Under the pieces are notes generated by a model. The model saw only the letters and a list, made by a program, of their open reading frames with translations. It searched no databases and was not told the DNA's origin. The position numbers and the translations under genes were made by a program. 64,000 nucleotides of DNA from Pseudomonas fluorescens. GTDB lineage: Bacteria; Pseudomonadota; Gammaproteobacteria; Pseudomonadales; Pseudomonadaceae. Position 1 is the stretch's first letter, and every line of letters starts with the position of its first letter. Positions 28,137 through 40,118 of the stretch are shown here, piece after piece. Where the stretch lies: assembly GCF_001708445.1 (NCBI RefSeq), contig NZ_CP015637.1:1675001-1739000 (forward strand), in the 5' to 3' direction.

Positions 28137-28610
28137 ATGCAGCTCGTGCACACCCCACAACACACACAACTGTCGCTGTTCGAGGCCTTCATGGCCCAAC
28201 CCCTTGCGCCCCTCCTCAAGGAAACGGTCGAGGCGCCCTGGAGCGCCGAGCCTGAGGCGTTCAGTGAATTGTCGTTGCGCGGTGCTGCCGGGAGCTGCCT
28301 GAGCCTGCTGGCGCCAATCCTGCGCGAACTGAGCGAGGAACAGGACGCGCGCTGGCTGACACTGATCGCCCCGCCTGCCAGCCTGACCCAGGCCTGGCTG
28401 CGGGACGCCGGCCTGAACCGCGAGCGCATCCTGCTGCTGCAACCGCGCGGCGCGCAAAGCGCCCAGCAGTTGACCTGCGAAGCCTTGCGCCTGGGTCGTA
28501 GCCATACAGTGGTGAGCTGGCTGAACCCATTGAATGCCAGCGCCAAGCAGCAGCTGATCAGTGCTGCGCGCACAGGTGATGCTCAGAGCTTGAATATTCG
28601 ATTGGGATAA
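28137..28610 (+). CDS. sulA: SOS cell-division inhibitor SulA
   Basis: The 157-aa protein has the SulA layout: a variable N-terminus (TPQHTQLSLFEAFMAQ), then SELSLRGAAGSCLSLLAPILRELSEEQDARWLTLIAPP and the RecA-like fold segment AWLRDAGLNRERILLLQPR. It binds FtsZ monomers and blocks division after DNA damage. It lies immediately after lexA with AAAGGAGG as RBS, so it is induced from the lexA promoter. This lexA-sulA operon is the usual Pseudomonas arrangement. Confidence 0.93.
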   Translation: MQLVHTPQHTQLSLFEAFMAQPLAPLLKETVEAPWSAEPEAFSELSLRGAAGSCLSLLAPILRELSEEQDARWLTLIAPPASLTQAWLRDAGLNRERILLLQPRGAQSAQQLTCEALRLGRSHTVVSWLNPLNASAKQQLISAARTGDAQSLNIRLG

Positions 28611-28634
28611 TGCGATGAGCCTGCGGAGGGGCTC

Positions 28635-28916
28635 GTTGTGGCAGGCGGACTCGTTGTGGCAGGCGGGCTTGCTGTGGCAGGTGGGTTTGCTGTGGCGAGC
28701 GGGCTTGCTGTGGCGAGCGGGCTTGCCCCGCGTTGGGCTGCGAAGCGGCCCCAAAACCAGACACCGTGGAATACCTGATATACCGCATTGATCTATTTAG
28801 GACTGCTTCGCAGCCCAACGCGGGGCAAGCCCGCTCGCCACAGCAAACCCACCTGCCACAGCAAGTCCGCTCACCACGACAAACCAACCTGCCCTAGCAA
28901 GCCCGACCCTCACAGG
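28635..28916. repeat. Composite REPIN with 18-bp tandem arrays on both arms
   Basis: The whole sulA/28919 gap is one element. At its centre a perfect 40-bp inverted repeat pairs 28707-28746 with 28805-28844. Outward of it the 18-bp REP head (GCTGTGGCGAGCGGGCTT) is repeated in exact phase: five units at 28635-28724 on the left, and five increasingly diverged complementary units at 28827-28916 on the right. No coding sequence is apparent. Confidence 0.93.
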
Positions 28917-28918
28917 AC

Positions 28919-29152
28919 TCAGTGAAGAACCCGTGGGCCGTCTTCCTTCTCAGGTTCGCCTTCTGCCAAGCGGCCTGCCATCTGAACACCGACGCTCAAC
29001 ATGGCTTTTGCCACTTCCACGTGCTGGCCTTGCAGGAACACCTTGGCATCCTCGGAAAAATCCAGAATAACCAGAGAACCCTCGTCCTCCGCCCGGCGCA
29101 GCTCGATTCGGCCGTCAGGCAATTCAACAATTTCCAGAAAGGACGTTGGCAT
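28919..29152 (-). CDS. Conserved small hypothetical protein (77 aa)
   Basis: An acidic 77-aa protein beginning MPTSFLEIVELPDGRIELRRAEDE, with VILDFSEDAKVFLQGQHVEVAKAMLSVGVQMAGRLAEGE. No domain function is known to me; it resembles PA3009 by synteny and sequence. ATG 29152 is preferred because GGAGA lies upstream and the N-terminus starts at the conserved Met. It follows the DUF6586 gene on the same strand by 118 bp. Confidence 0.78.
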   Translation of the reverse strand: MPTSFLEIVELPDGRIELRRAEDEGSLVILDFSEDAKVFLQGQHVEVAKAMLSVGVQMAGRLAEGEPEKEDGPRVLH

Positions 29153-29270
29153 AAAAGTCTGTTCTCCACGAAAGGCCGGGATTATATCAGTCATCCGCCC
29201 GGCTTCGTTGAGGTTCTGAAGAGGTTTCTTTACGGCTTGATGAACGGTGTCATACGAATCCGACCAACGT

Positions 29271-29792
29271 TCAGCACTCGTTCAAACCTTCACGAAAGCG
29301 CAACGCCATCTTTTTCAGCTCCTGACGCCAGCCTTCCAACTCTTCACGACTCAGAGGCTTGGGCTCTTCCTCCTCCAACGCAACCGCCACGATCAAGGGC
29401 TGGGTCACATCGCCCTTGGGCACATGGGGAACACGGGGCGGCTGAAACATATCCGCATGGGCCTTGAGCAGACGCGCGACCCAGCTGTCGGGGCTCTGGG
29501 CCATTTCCACCAACTCGGCCAGTTCAGGGATCGCCATGCTTTCCAGCACTTCACGATTCATGATCATTTCCGCACGGGGCGAACCGGCCTGGGGCAAGCG
29601 GTAGAACCCCGCGATCTCATGACACAAGCCCAGTAACGCACCATACAAGTGGAACAACGCGGCTTCACGCCCAGCCTGAACCAGCGCAATCGCGTTCATC
29701 TCCTTGCCTTGCTCGGCACGGCCAAGGGCTTCCAGGGACAAACCCGCAAAGTAAATTTTCTGGTTGGTACGGGTATAGAGTTCGTTGGCCAT
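29271..29792 (-). CDS. DUF6586 family protein (173 aa)
   Basis: A helical protein of 173 aa starting MANELYTRTNQKIYFAGLSLEALGRAE. It has no signal peptide, TM or catalytic motif. Conserved features are LVQAGREAALFHLYGALLGLCHEIAGFY and the C-terminal LSREELEGWRQELKKMALRFREGLNEC. It belongs to the small gammaproteobacterial DUF6586 family (PA3010 by synteny). GGAG eight bases upstream supports ATG 29792. The role is unknown. Confidence 0.78.
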   Translation of the reverse strand: MANELYTRTNQKIYFAGLSLEALGRAEQGKEMNAIALVQAGREAALFHLYGALLGLCHEIAGFYRLPQAGSPRAEMIMNREVLESMAIPELAELVEMAQSPDSWVARLLKAHADMFQPPRVPHVPKGDVTQPLIVAVALEEEEPKPLSREELEGWRQELKKMALRFREGLNEC

Positions 29793-29831
29793 AACGGCAA
29801 TCTCCACAACGAATAAGCGTGATGCTGGCTA

Positions 29832-29925
29832 TGTAGGAGCGAGCTTGCTCGCGAAAAACTTCAGAGCGCCGTTCGGCATCAGGTTTTTCGCGTAATCATC
29901 AACAACCTTCGCGAGTAAGGACCAA
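29832..29925. repeat. Degenerate REP (GTAGGAGCGAGCTTGCTCGCG type)
   Basis: One intact head, GTAGGAGCGAGCTTGCTCGC continuing GAAAAACTT, stands at 29832-29860. Its partner is decayed: AGGTTTTTCGCG at 29881 and CTTCGCGAGTAAGG near 29907. Confidence 0.75.
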
Positions 29926-29951
29926 GCACCCTCCTCGATCCCGCAGCAAGC

Positions 29952-29977
29952 AAAAGCCGTCTATACAGACGGCTTTT
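29952..29977 (-). terminator. topA intrinsic terminator
   Basis: An 11-bp stem, AAAAGCCGTCT with AGACGGCTTTT, and a 4-base loop lie 20 bp after the topA stop on the minus strand. Confidence 0.85.
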
Positions 29978-29997
29978 AGCGTTAGCAGAGTATAGGA

Positions 29998-32619
29998 TCA
30001 AGCGCCCTGGCGCTTGTCCTCAACCTTCCACTTACCGCCGTCGTAGAACGCCTTCCAACCGGTCGGCTTACCGTCCACTTCGGACTGCACGTACTGCTCC
30101 TTGGTCTTGCGGCTGTATCGGATCACGGCTGGGCGACCATCCGGGTCCTTCTTCGGCGCCTCACACAGGAAGTGGTACTTAGGATCAATCTCGTCCTTGT
30201 GCGGCACGATTTCCAGCACCAATGGTGCGCGGGTCTCGCGGTTTTTCGGGAACTGGCTGGCGGCCAGGAACAGGCCCGAAGCACCATCACGCAGGATGTA
30301 GGTGTCGTTGACCTTCTCGCACTTGAGTTCGGGCATCTTCACCGGGTCCATCTTCGGCGGCGCCGCATCACCGCTTTTCAGCAGTTTGCGGGTGTTCTTG
30401 CACGTCGGGTTGGTGCAACCGAAGAACTTGCCGAAGCGGCCGGTCTTGAGCTGCATCTCACTGCCGCACTTGTCGCATTCCAGGCTCGGGCCTTCGTAGC
30501 CCTTGATGCGGTAGCTGCCCTCTTCGATCTCATAGCCGTCACAATCCGGGTTGTTACCGCAGATATGCAGCTTGTGCTTCTCATCGAGCAGATAGGCATC
30601 CATCGCCGTGTTGCAGATCGGGCAGCGGTGCTTGCCACGCAGTACCAGCGATTCGGACTCCCCCTCGTCGTCGGCGGCGATTTCATCTCCCGGCACCAGG
30701 TTGACGGTGGCCTTGCAGCGCTCTTTCGGTGGCAGGCTGTAACCCGAGCAACCGAGGAAAACGCCGGTGGAAGCGGTACGGATCTGCATCGGACGGCCGC
30801 AGGTCAGGCACGGGATGTCGGTCATCACCGGCTGGTTCGCGCGCATGCCGCTCTCGGGGCTTTCGGCCACTTCGAGTTTCTTCTTGAAGTCGCCGTAGAA
30901 CTCGTCCAGCACGTTTTTCCAGTCGCGCTCGCCCTGGGCCACGTCATCGAGGTTCTCTTCCATGCCGGCGGTGAAGCCGTAGTCCATCAGGTTGGAGAAA
31001 CTCTCGGACAGACGCTCGGTGACGATATCGCCCATCTTTTCCGAATAGAAACGACGGTTGTGCAGGGCAACGTAGCCACGGTCCTGGATCGTCGAGATGA
31101 TCGCGGCGTAGGTCGAAGGACGACCGATACCGCGTTTTTCCATCTCTTTCACCAGGCTGGCTTCCGAATAACGCGCCGGCGGCTTGGTGAAGTGCTGGGA
31201 CGGGTCGAGCTTGATCAGCTTCAGCGTATCGCCCTGGGCCATGTCCGGCAGTACATCGTCGTCGCCCGGCTTGGCGATCTGCGGCATCACGCGGGTATAG
31301 CCGTCGAACTTGAGGATACGGCCCTTGGCGCGCAGCTCGAAGTCGCCAGCGCCCACACTGACGGTGGTGGACAGGTATTGCGCCGGCAGCATCTGGCAGG
31401 CCAGGAACTGGCGCCAGATCAGCTCGTAGAGGCGCTCAGCGTCGCGTTCCATGCCGCTCAGCTTGCTTGGCTCGGTGTTGGCGTCGGAAGGACGAATCGC
31501 TTCGTGAGCCTCCTGGGCGCCCTCTTTGCTGCTGTAGACGTTCGGCTTCTCCGGCAGGTACTTCTTGCCGAACTCACTTTCAATATAAGTGCGCGCCATG
31601 GCCACCGCGTCTTGCGACAGGTTGGTGGAGTCGGTACGCATATAGGTGATGTAGCCAGCTTCGTACAGACGCTGGGCCATCATCATGGTCTTCTTCACCC
31701 CGAAGCCCAGGCGGTTGCTCGCGGCCTGTTGCAAGGTAGAGGTAATGAACGGTGCCGACGGCTTGCTGCTGGTCGGTTTGTCTTCACGCTTGACGATGCT
31801 GTAGCTGGAAGCCTTGAGCTTTTCCAGCGCGGCCATGGCCTGGGCTTCGTTCAGCGGCTTGAACGCCTCGCCTTTCTCACGGGCCACTTCAAAGCGCACG
31901 TTGGCGCCCTTGGCAGTGCCCAGGTCGGCGTGGACTTCCCAGTATTCTTCGGGGTTGAACGCACGGATCTCACGCTCACGCTCCACCACCAGCTTGACCG
32001 CTACCGATTGCACACGGCCGGCGGACAGGCCGCGGGCGATCTTGGCCCACAGCAGTGGCGAGACCATGTAGCCCACGACGCGGTCGAGGAAACGACGGGC
32101 CTGCTGGGCGTTGACGCGGTCAATGTCCAGCTCGCCCGGCTTGGAGAAGGCTTCCTGGATGGCTTTCTTGGTGATTTCGTTGAACACCACACGCTTGTAG
32201 CGGCTGTCATCACCGCCGATGGCTTCCCGCAGGTGCCAGGCAATGGCTTCCCCTTCGCGGTCCAAGTCCGTTGCGAGATAGATGGTGTCAGCATCCTTGG
32301 CGAGCCGACGCAGCTCTTCGATGACCTTTTCCTTGCCCGGAAGGATTTCGTACTTGGCCTTCCAGCCATGTTCCGGATCCACCCCCATGCGCGAGACCAG
32401 CTGCTTGCGCGCTTTCTCTTTAGGGCTGAGCACCGGACCTTCGCCCGCGGCCGCCTTGCCGCGCTTGGCGGCAGGCTCCTTGCTGGCGCTAGCCGAACCG
32501 CTGGTGGGCAGGTCTCGGATATGGCCGATACTCGACTTCACCACGTACTCGTTGCCCAAGTACTTGTTGATGGTCTTGGCCTTAGCCGGGGATTCCACAA
32601 TGACCAGCGATTTGCCCAT
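29998..32619 (-). CDS. topA: DNA topoisomerase I
   Basis: The 873-aa type IA topoisomerase relaxes negative supercoils. N-terminal [23 protein letters not shown] and [15 protein letters not shown]. Active-site Tyr is in [14 protein letters not shown]. The C-terminus has Cys4 zinc ribbons: CLTCGRPM...[17 protein letters not shown]...[11 protein letters not shown], and [21 protein letters not shown], followed by Pseudomonas-type C-terminal domains. ATG 32619 is the conserved MGKSL start; the 26 upstream in-frame codons are not conserved family sequence. The N-terminal Lys/Ala-rich insert (about residues 50-65) is variable in the family. Confidence 0.98.
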   Translation of the reverse strand: MGKSLVIVESPAKAKTINKYLGNEYVVKSSIGHIRDLPTSGSASASKEPAAKRGKAAAGEGPVLSPKEKARKQLVSRMGVDPEHGWKAKYEILPGKEKVIEELRRLAKDADTIYLATDLDREGEAIAWHLREAIGGDDSRYKRVVFNEITKKAIQEAFSKPGELDIDRVNAQQARRFLDRVVGYMVSPLLWAKIARGLSAGRVQSVAVKLVVEREREIRAFNPEEYWEVHADLGTAKGANVRFEVAREKGEAFKPLNEAQAMAALEKLKASSYSIVKREDKPTSSKPSAPFITSTLQQAASNRLGFGVKKTMMMAQRLYEAGYITYMRTDSTNLSQDAVAMARTYIESEFGKKYLPEKPNVYSSKEGAQEAHEAIRPSDANTEPSKLSGMERDAERLYELIWRQFLACQMLPAQYLSTTVSVGAGDFELRAKGRILKFDGYTRVMPQIAKPGDDDVLPDMAQGDTLKLIKLDPSQHFTKPPARYSEASLVKEMEKRGIGRPSTYAAIISTIQDRGYVALHNRRFYSEKMGDIVTERLSESFSNLMDYGFTAGMEENLDDVAQGERDWKNVLDEFYGDFKKKLEVAESPESGMRANQPVMTDIPCLTCGRPMQIRTASTGVFLGCSGYSLPPKERCKATVNLVPGDEIAADDEGESESLVLRGKHRCPICNTAMDAYLLDEKHKLHICGNNPDCDGYEIEEGSYRIKGYEGPSLECDKCGSEMQLKTGRFGKFFGCTNPTCKNTRKLLKSGDAAPPKMDPVKMPELKCEKVNDTYILRDGASGLFLAASQFPKNRETRAPLVLEIVPHKDEIDPKYHFLCEAPKKDPDGRPAVIRYSRKTKEQYVQSEVDGKPTGWKAFYDGGKWKVEDKRQGA

Positions 32620-32733
32620 GGATCGGAAAATTCCTGAATTCGAGAAGTGAAAGGCAGTTGGCGCCTGACGCGGCAACGCTATATATAGTGGCAACAAGGT
32701 GAGGTCAAGCGCAGCATTCTGCGCGGCCTGCCG

Positions 32734-32970
32734 TTATTGCCCTGAAAAAAGACTGGGTTCGGCCTGGACCAAAGCAAAGCGCGGGACCTGCTCGCCGTCA
32801 ACTTCGACGGTCTCGAGGAACATGCTCAAGGGGCGCACCCAAAAGCCGTAATCGCCATACAGTGCTTGGTAGAACACCACTTCTTCTTCGGTCTCGGAAT
32901 GCCGTGCCACGCTGAAAACGCGGTACTGCGGACCTTTATAATGTTGGTAGAGCCCTGGTTCGACTTTCAT
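32734..32970 (-). CDS. DUF1653 domain protein (78 aa)
   Basis: A 78-aa protein that is one DUF1653 domain: MKVEPGLYQHYKGPQYRVFSVARHSETEEEVVFYQALYGDYGFWVRPLSMFLE. The family is small, beta-rich and of unknown function. GGGGGC precedes the ATG. It lies upstream of topA on the same strand, with a 114-bp gap that probably holds the topA promoter (TATATA at about 32680 on the minus strand). Confidence 0.87.
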   Translation of the reverse strand: MKVEPGLYQHYKGPQYRVFSVARHSETEEEVVFYQALYGDYGFWVRPLSMFLETVEVDGEQVPRFALVQAEPSLFSGQ

Positions 32971-33030
32971 GCTCTGGCCCCCTTACAAAATTTGTTGAAA
33001 AAAAATATTAAAAATTCCAAAAAACAAAAA

Positions 33031-33049
33031 CCGGGGCACTGGGCCCCGG
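33031..33049 (-). terminator. fadBA intrinsic terminator
   Basis: The 7-bp stem CCGGGGC/GCCCCGG with 5-base loop is followed on the minus strand by a TTTTTGTTTTTT tract, 18 bp after the fadA stop. Confidence 0.9.
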
Positions 33050-33067
33050 CTTCCGTCAACTCAACGC

Positions 33068-36420
<3,353 letters not shown>

Positions 36421-36794
36421 CAACTGATCTCCACGATATGGAAGCTGAACAGTACACACCGGACGCTGGCCTCTGGTTAGACATTGATCATTTCGTCAAT
36501 GCTCACCCCAATGCGCCAGGCACACCCGCCAATGCGATAGTCGGGATTCTGTATGAGACGTCTGACAGACAAACGCTCAATTCATACGCCCGTTTGATTT
36601 GGGTACGTCACCTTCATCCAATTCCAGGCAATTGTCAATCGCTCGAAAGGCTAGGAAAAACGCGACTTTCCAGTCATTTCAGAACCCCCGCCCCAGGCCT
36701 GCGCCTCGTCAATATTTCAATATTCACGAAATCAATAATCAAAAAAGTGCGGGAAAACGCTGTACAGATCGGGATATGCCGCTAGGCTAGCGAC
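36421..36794. other. fadB upstream region
   Basis: No convincing gene: the + frame at 36438-36785 begins inside the fadB leader and has no RBS or family resemblance. The inverted half-sites CAAACG (36570) and CGTTTG (36591) are the only regulatory-looking bases. AT-rich ATATTTCAATATT lies near 36712. Confidence 0.5.
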
Positions 36795-36890
36795 AACCGT
36801 AACGCGCCTGGATGAACATCCGACGCATGAAACACAGATTTACCGGCCTGCCTGGCCAACTCCAGCCCGATGATGATGTCGGGCTTTTTA
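36795..36890 (+). ncRNA. Candidate small RNA ending in an intrinsic terminator
   Basis: AGCCCGA-TGATGATG-TCGGGCT-TTTTA at 36864-36890 is a plus-strand terminator with no plus-strand gene in front of it. About 100 bp upstream CTGTAC-N17-TAGGCT (36761-36789) is a plausible weak sigma-70 promoter, predicting an RNA of about 95 nt. Expression is not shown by the sequence; the stem-loop is certain, the RNA is inference. Confidence 0.35.
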
Positions 36891-36914
36891 TTGCCTATGG
36901 TTTACCCGAAGGCC

Positions 36915-37352
36915 TCATGCCAGGGCCTTGAGCACTTTATCAATGGCCTGCAAGTCACTCGCCTCGCCCTTCTCACCCCAGTACAAAGTGACCATCTGAC
37001 GATCCGCCTCGACTTTATAGACGTTGGCCGGCAGCGTTGCGAAATGCGGCAACAGCTTCTCATCGACGCACACCTCCTGCCACTGATTGACCCACACACC
37101 CGGCTCCAGCTGCCAGTAACTCCAGGTGTCTGGCGTACGGCCACGTCGTGGCCGGTGGTACTGCGCGCAAGGGCTCGGCGGCTCCTGCTTGAGCCAGTGC
37201 GGCCACTCCTGAGGTGCCAGTTGCATGGCCAGGCCGATGCGTCGCGCCTCCATGCGCAGGGCCATGCGCCCGCTCTGGTGGCGCGACGGGCGCAGCCATG
37301 CCAGGGGGCTCAGAACCACCACAAGGATTGACACCACTATCCAGACCGTCAT
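36915..37352 (-). CDS. Hypothetical single-TM protein (145 aa)
   Basis: The protein has one N-terminal membrane helix (VWIVVSILVVVLSPLAWL), then a basic segment (RPSRHQSGRMALRMEARRIGL) and a soluble domain with QYHRPRRGR and WVNQWQEVCVDEKLLPHFATLPANVYKVEA. I recognise no functional family; the neighbourhood corresponds to PA3015. It probably sits in the inner membrane with its domain in the cytoplasm. It lies divergent from the universal stress protein. Confidence 0.75.
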   Translation of the reverse strand: MTVWIVVSILVVVLSPLAWLRPSRHQSGRMALRMEARRIGLAMQLAPQEWPHWLKQEPPSPCAQYHRPRRGRTPDTWSYWQLEPGVWVNQWQEVCVDEKLLPHFATLPANVYKVEADRQMVTLYWGEKGEASDLQAIDKVLKALA

Positions 37353-37458
37353 ATGTGTACTCCCGAATTTCTAGATGAGCGGATTTGATCTCACGCAACC
37401 CTATCCGCTTGAAAGCAGCCATACTGAATCTATTGCAGTCCCCCTAGAGGAACGCCTC

Positions 37459-37899
37459 ATGCCCTACCAACATATTCTGGTCGCTGTCGATCTGACCGAA
37501 GAGTGCGATCCAGTGATCAAGCGCGCGCAGGAATCCGCATTGGCCAATGGTGCCGTACTGTCGCTGGTGCATATCGTCGAGCCCATGGCCATGGCCTTTG
37601 GCGGTGACGTGCCGATGGACCTTTCCCAATTGCAGCAACAACAATTCGACCAGGCCAAGGAGCGTCTGGACCGTTTGATTCTCAAGTACCCGCACCTGAA
37701 AAAGGAAGACTGCCACCTGACCTACGGCCAACCTCGCCAGGAAATCCACCACCTGGCCAAAGAAAAGGGTTGTGACCTGATCGTGGTCGGTAGCCATGGC
37801 CGTCATGGTTTGGCGCTGTTGCTGGGCTCCACGGCCAATGACGTGCTGCATGGCGCGCCGTGCGACGTCCTGGCGGTAAGGCTGGTCAAAAGCTCGTAA
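37459..37899 (+). CDS. Universal stress protein (UspA family)
   Basis: A 146-aa single Usp domain: MPYQHILVAVDLTEECDPVIKRA, a Gly-rich nucleotide-binding loop VVGSHGRHGLALLLGSTANDVLHGAPCDVLAV (G-2x-G-9x-G-S/T type), hence the ATP-binding subgroup. It is cytoplasmic and stress-related in the family. ATG 37459 starts the domain exactly, with AGAGGAA upstream. Confidence 0.92.
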   Translation: MPYQHILVAVDLTEECDPVIKRAQESALANGAVLSLVHIVEPMAMAFGGDVPMDLSQLQQQQFDQAKERLDRLILKYPHLKKEDCHLTYGQPRQEIHHLAKEKGCDLIVVGSHGRHGLALLLGSTANDVLHGAPCDVLAVRLVKSS

Positions 37900-37933
37900 G
37901 CCCCCTCCCACATTTTGAATCGCATTTCATATG

Positions 37934-37971
37934 AAAAACCCGGTGTTCATCCAAATGAACACCGGGTTTTT
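37934..37971. terminator. Bidirectional intrinsic terminator
   Basis: A 17-bp stem (AAAAACCCGGTGTTCAT with its complement) and 4-base loop lie between the convergent usp and uup genes; it has T-tracts on both sides. Confidence 0.95.
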
Positions 37972-37988
37972 TTATGCATCTGGATCAA

Positions 37989-39905
37989 TCAGGCATCCAA
38001 CTCAGCCCAACGCTCAACCAGCGCTTCCAGCTCCTGGTTCAACGTCTCCAGGGAAGCGATGACCTTGGCGGTTTCCGCCGCCGGGCGCAGGTAGAAACCC
38101 GCGTCGGCCATTTGCGCTTCCACAGCCGCGATCTGTTGCTCCTTGGCCTCGATATCACCCGGCAAGGCTTCCAGCTCACGCTGAAGCTTGTAGCTGAGCT
38201 TCTTCTTGGCCGCCGGGGCAGCTTCCTGGGCCGGGGCAGCGGCCACCGGGGCGACAACGGCGGAGGTCAGGTCGGCCTTGCCGGACTTGCTCTCGGTCAC
38301 GCCCAGCAGGCGCGGTGAACCACCCTGACGCAGCCAGTCCTGGTAACCACCGACGTACTCACGCACCTTGCCTTCCCCTTCGAAGACCAGGGTACTGGTG
38401 ACCACGTTGTCGAGGAATGCCCGGTCGTGGCTGACCATCAGCACAGTGCCGTTGAAGGTCAGCAAGACCTCTTCCAGCAGTTCGAGGGTTTCCACATCGA
38501 GGTCGTTGGTCGGTTCGTCGAGTACCAGCAGGTTGGCCGGCTTGCTGAACAGCTTGGCCAGCAGCAGGCGCGCGCGCTCACCACCGGACAAGGCCTTGAC
38601 GGGTGTGCGGGCACGCTGCGGGCTGAACAGGAAGTCGCCCAGGTAGCTCAGCACGTGGCGACTCTGGCCGTCGATGTCGATAAAGTCGCGACCTTCGGCA
38701 ACGTTGTCGATCACGGTCTTTTCCAGGTCCAGCTGGTGACGCAACTGATCGAAGTAGGCCACGTCGATGCGGGTGCCCTCTTCCACGGTGCCGCTGGTCG
38801 GTTGCAGGCCGTTGAGCATCAGCTTGAGCAAGGTGGTCTTGCCGGTACCGTTGGCGCCCAGCAGGCCGATACGGTCGCCGCGTTGCAGGACCATGGAGAA
38901 GTCCTTGATCAGGAACGGACCGTCCGGGTGATGGAAGCTGACGTTTTCCAGCACCATCACTTGCTTGCCCGACTTGTCGGCGGTATCCAGCTGGATATTG
39001 GCCTTGCCGGTGCGCTCGCGACGTTCGCTGCGCTCGACGCGCAGGGCTTTCAGGGCACGTACGCGGCCTTCGTTACGGGTACGGCGCGCCTTGATGCCCT
39101 GGCGGATCCAGACTTCTTCCTGGGCCAGTTTCTTGTCGAACAGGGCGTTGGCGGTTTCTTCGGCGGACAGTGCGGCTTCCTTGTGCACCAGGAAGCTGGC
39201 GTAGTCGCCGTTCCAGTCGATCAGGCCACCACGGTCCAGTTCGAGGATGCGCGTGGCGAGGTTTTGCAGGAAGGAACGGTCGTGCGTGATGAACAGCACG
39301 GCACCCTGGAAATCCTTGAGGGCTTCTTCCAGCCAGGCGATGGCGCCGATGTCCAGGTGGTTGGTGGGTTCGTCGAGCAGCAGCAGGTCCGGCTCGGACA
39401 CCAGCGCCTGGGCCAGCAACACCCGGCGACGCCAGCCGCCGGACAATTCGGCGAGGGTCTTGTCGGCCGGCAGTTGCAGGCGGCTCAGGGTACTGTCCAC
39501 CAGTTGCTGCAGGCGCCAGCCGTCGCGGGCTTCGAGGTCTTGCTGGACGTGCATAAGCTTGTCCAGGTCTTCTTCGGTGACGCAGTTCTGCGCCAGGTGG
39601 TGGTACTGCGCAAGCAACTCACCAACGCCGTCCAGGCCTTCGGCAACCACGTCGAACACGGTCCGTCCGTCGGCCACCGGCAATTCTTGCGGCAATTCGC
39701 CGATCTTGAGGCCCGGGGCACGCCACACAGAGCCGTCGTCGGGCTTCTGGTCGCCTTTTACCAGCTTCATCATGCTGGACTTGCCGGTGCCGTTGCGGCC
39801 GATGATGCACACCCGCTCACCACGGGCGATCTGCCAGGACACCTTGTCCAACAACGGCATAGCGCCGAAAGCAAGGGACACATCGCTGAATTTGAGCAGG
39901 GTCAT
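37989..39905 (-). CDS. uup: ABC-F ATPase Uup
   Basis: The 638-aa soluble protein has two ABC domains and no membrane part. First domain: Walker A GRNGTGKSSM, signature LSGGWRRRVLLAQAL, DEPTNHLD. Second: GANGTGKTTL, LSGGERARLLLAKLF, DEPTNDLD. The P-site tether between them is rich in Arg (KARRTRNEGRVRALKALRVERSERRERTGKAN). A C-terminal Lys/Ala linker and coiled coil (KLSYKLQRELEALPGDIEAKEQQIAAVEAQ) identifies Uup rather than EttA. ABC-F proteins act on the ribosome E site; Uup is also linked to transposon excision in E. coli. ATG 39905 starts the domain. Confidence 0.95.
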   Translation of the reverse strand: MTLLKFSDVSLAFGAMPLLDKVSWQIARGERVCIIGRNGTGKSSMMKLVKGDQKPDDGSVWRAPGLKIGELPQELPVADGRTVFDVVAEGLDGVGELLAQYHHLAQNCVTEEDLDKLMHVQQDLEARDGWRLQQLVDSTLSRLQLPADKTLAELSGGWRRRVLLAQALVSEPDLLLLDEPTNHLDIGAIAWLEEALKDFQGAVLFITHDRSFLQNLATRILELDRGGLIDWNGDYASFLVHKEAALSAEETANALFDKKLAQEEVWIRQGIKARRTRNEGRVRALKALRVERSERRERTGKANIQLDTADKSGKQVMVLENVSFHHPDGPFLIKDFSMVLQRGDRIGLLGANGTGKTTLLKLMLNGLQPTSGTVEEGTRIDVAYFDQLRHQLDLEKTVIDNVAEGRDFIDIDGQSRHVLSYLGDFLFSPQRARTPVKALSGGERARLLLAKLFSKPANLLVLDEPTNDLDVETLELLEEVLLTFNGTVLMVSHDRAFLDNVVTSTLVFEGEGKVREYVGGYQDWLRQGGSPRLLGVTESKSGKADLTSAVVAPVAAAPAQEAAPAAKKKLSYKLQRELEALPGDIEAKEQQIAAVEAQMADAGFYLRPAAETAKVIASLETLNQELEALVERWAELDA

Positions 39906-40118
39906 ACGCTTCTCCAAAAACTGGGCGCGCATTCTACCTGACTTGAGGGCTGGATGCGGTCGCCATTTTCTCTGCTGATACGTTCTGTAGGACATTTCCG
40001 GCGATCTTCAACCAACCGGCCGGCAAAGCTTTCACCGGCCGCTGGCAAAAGGCTAAGCTAGGGGCAATCAGTGTCGGCGGTGCCGGCGCTAGTCGTGATT
40101 TCTCTGCACGGACGTCTC

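Noticed and set aside
28621..28916. CRISPR-like array (18-bp repeats)
   Set aside because: Units are directly adjacent without spacers and are REP heads; no cas genes are near.
36570..36596. PsrA operator for fadBA
   Set aside because: CAAACG and CGTTTG are inverted but separated by 15 bp, far from the N2-4 spacing of the 5-base half-sites; they are kept only as half-sites.
36438..36785. 115-codon plus-strand frame upstream of fadB
   Set aside because: It starts inside the fadB leader without an RBS, resembles no family, and stops before the terminator.
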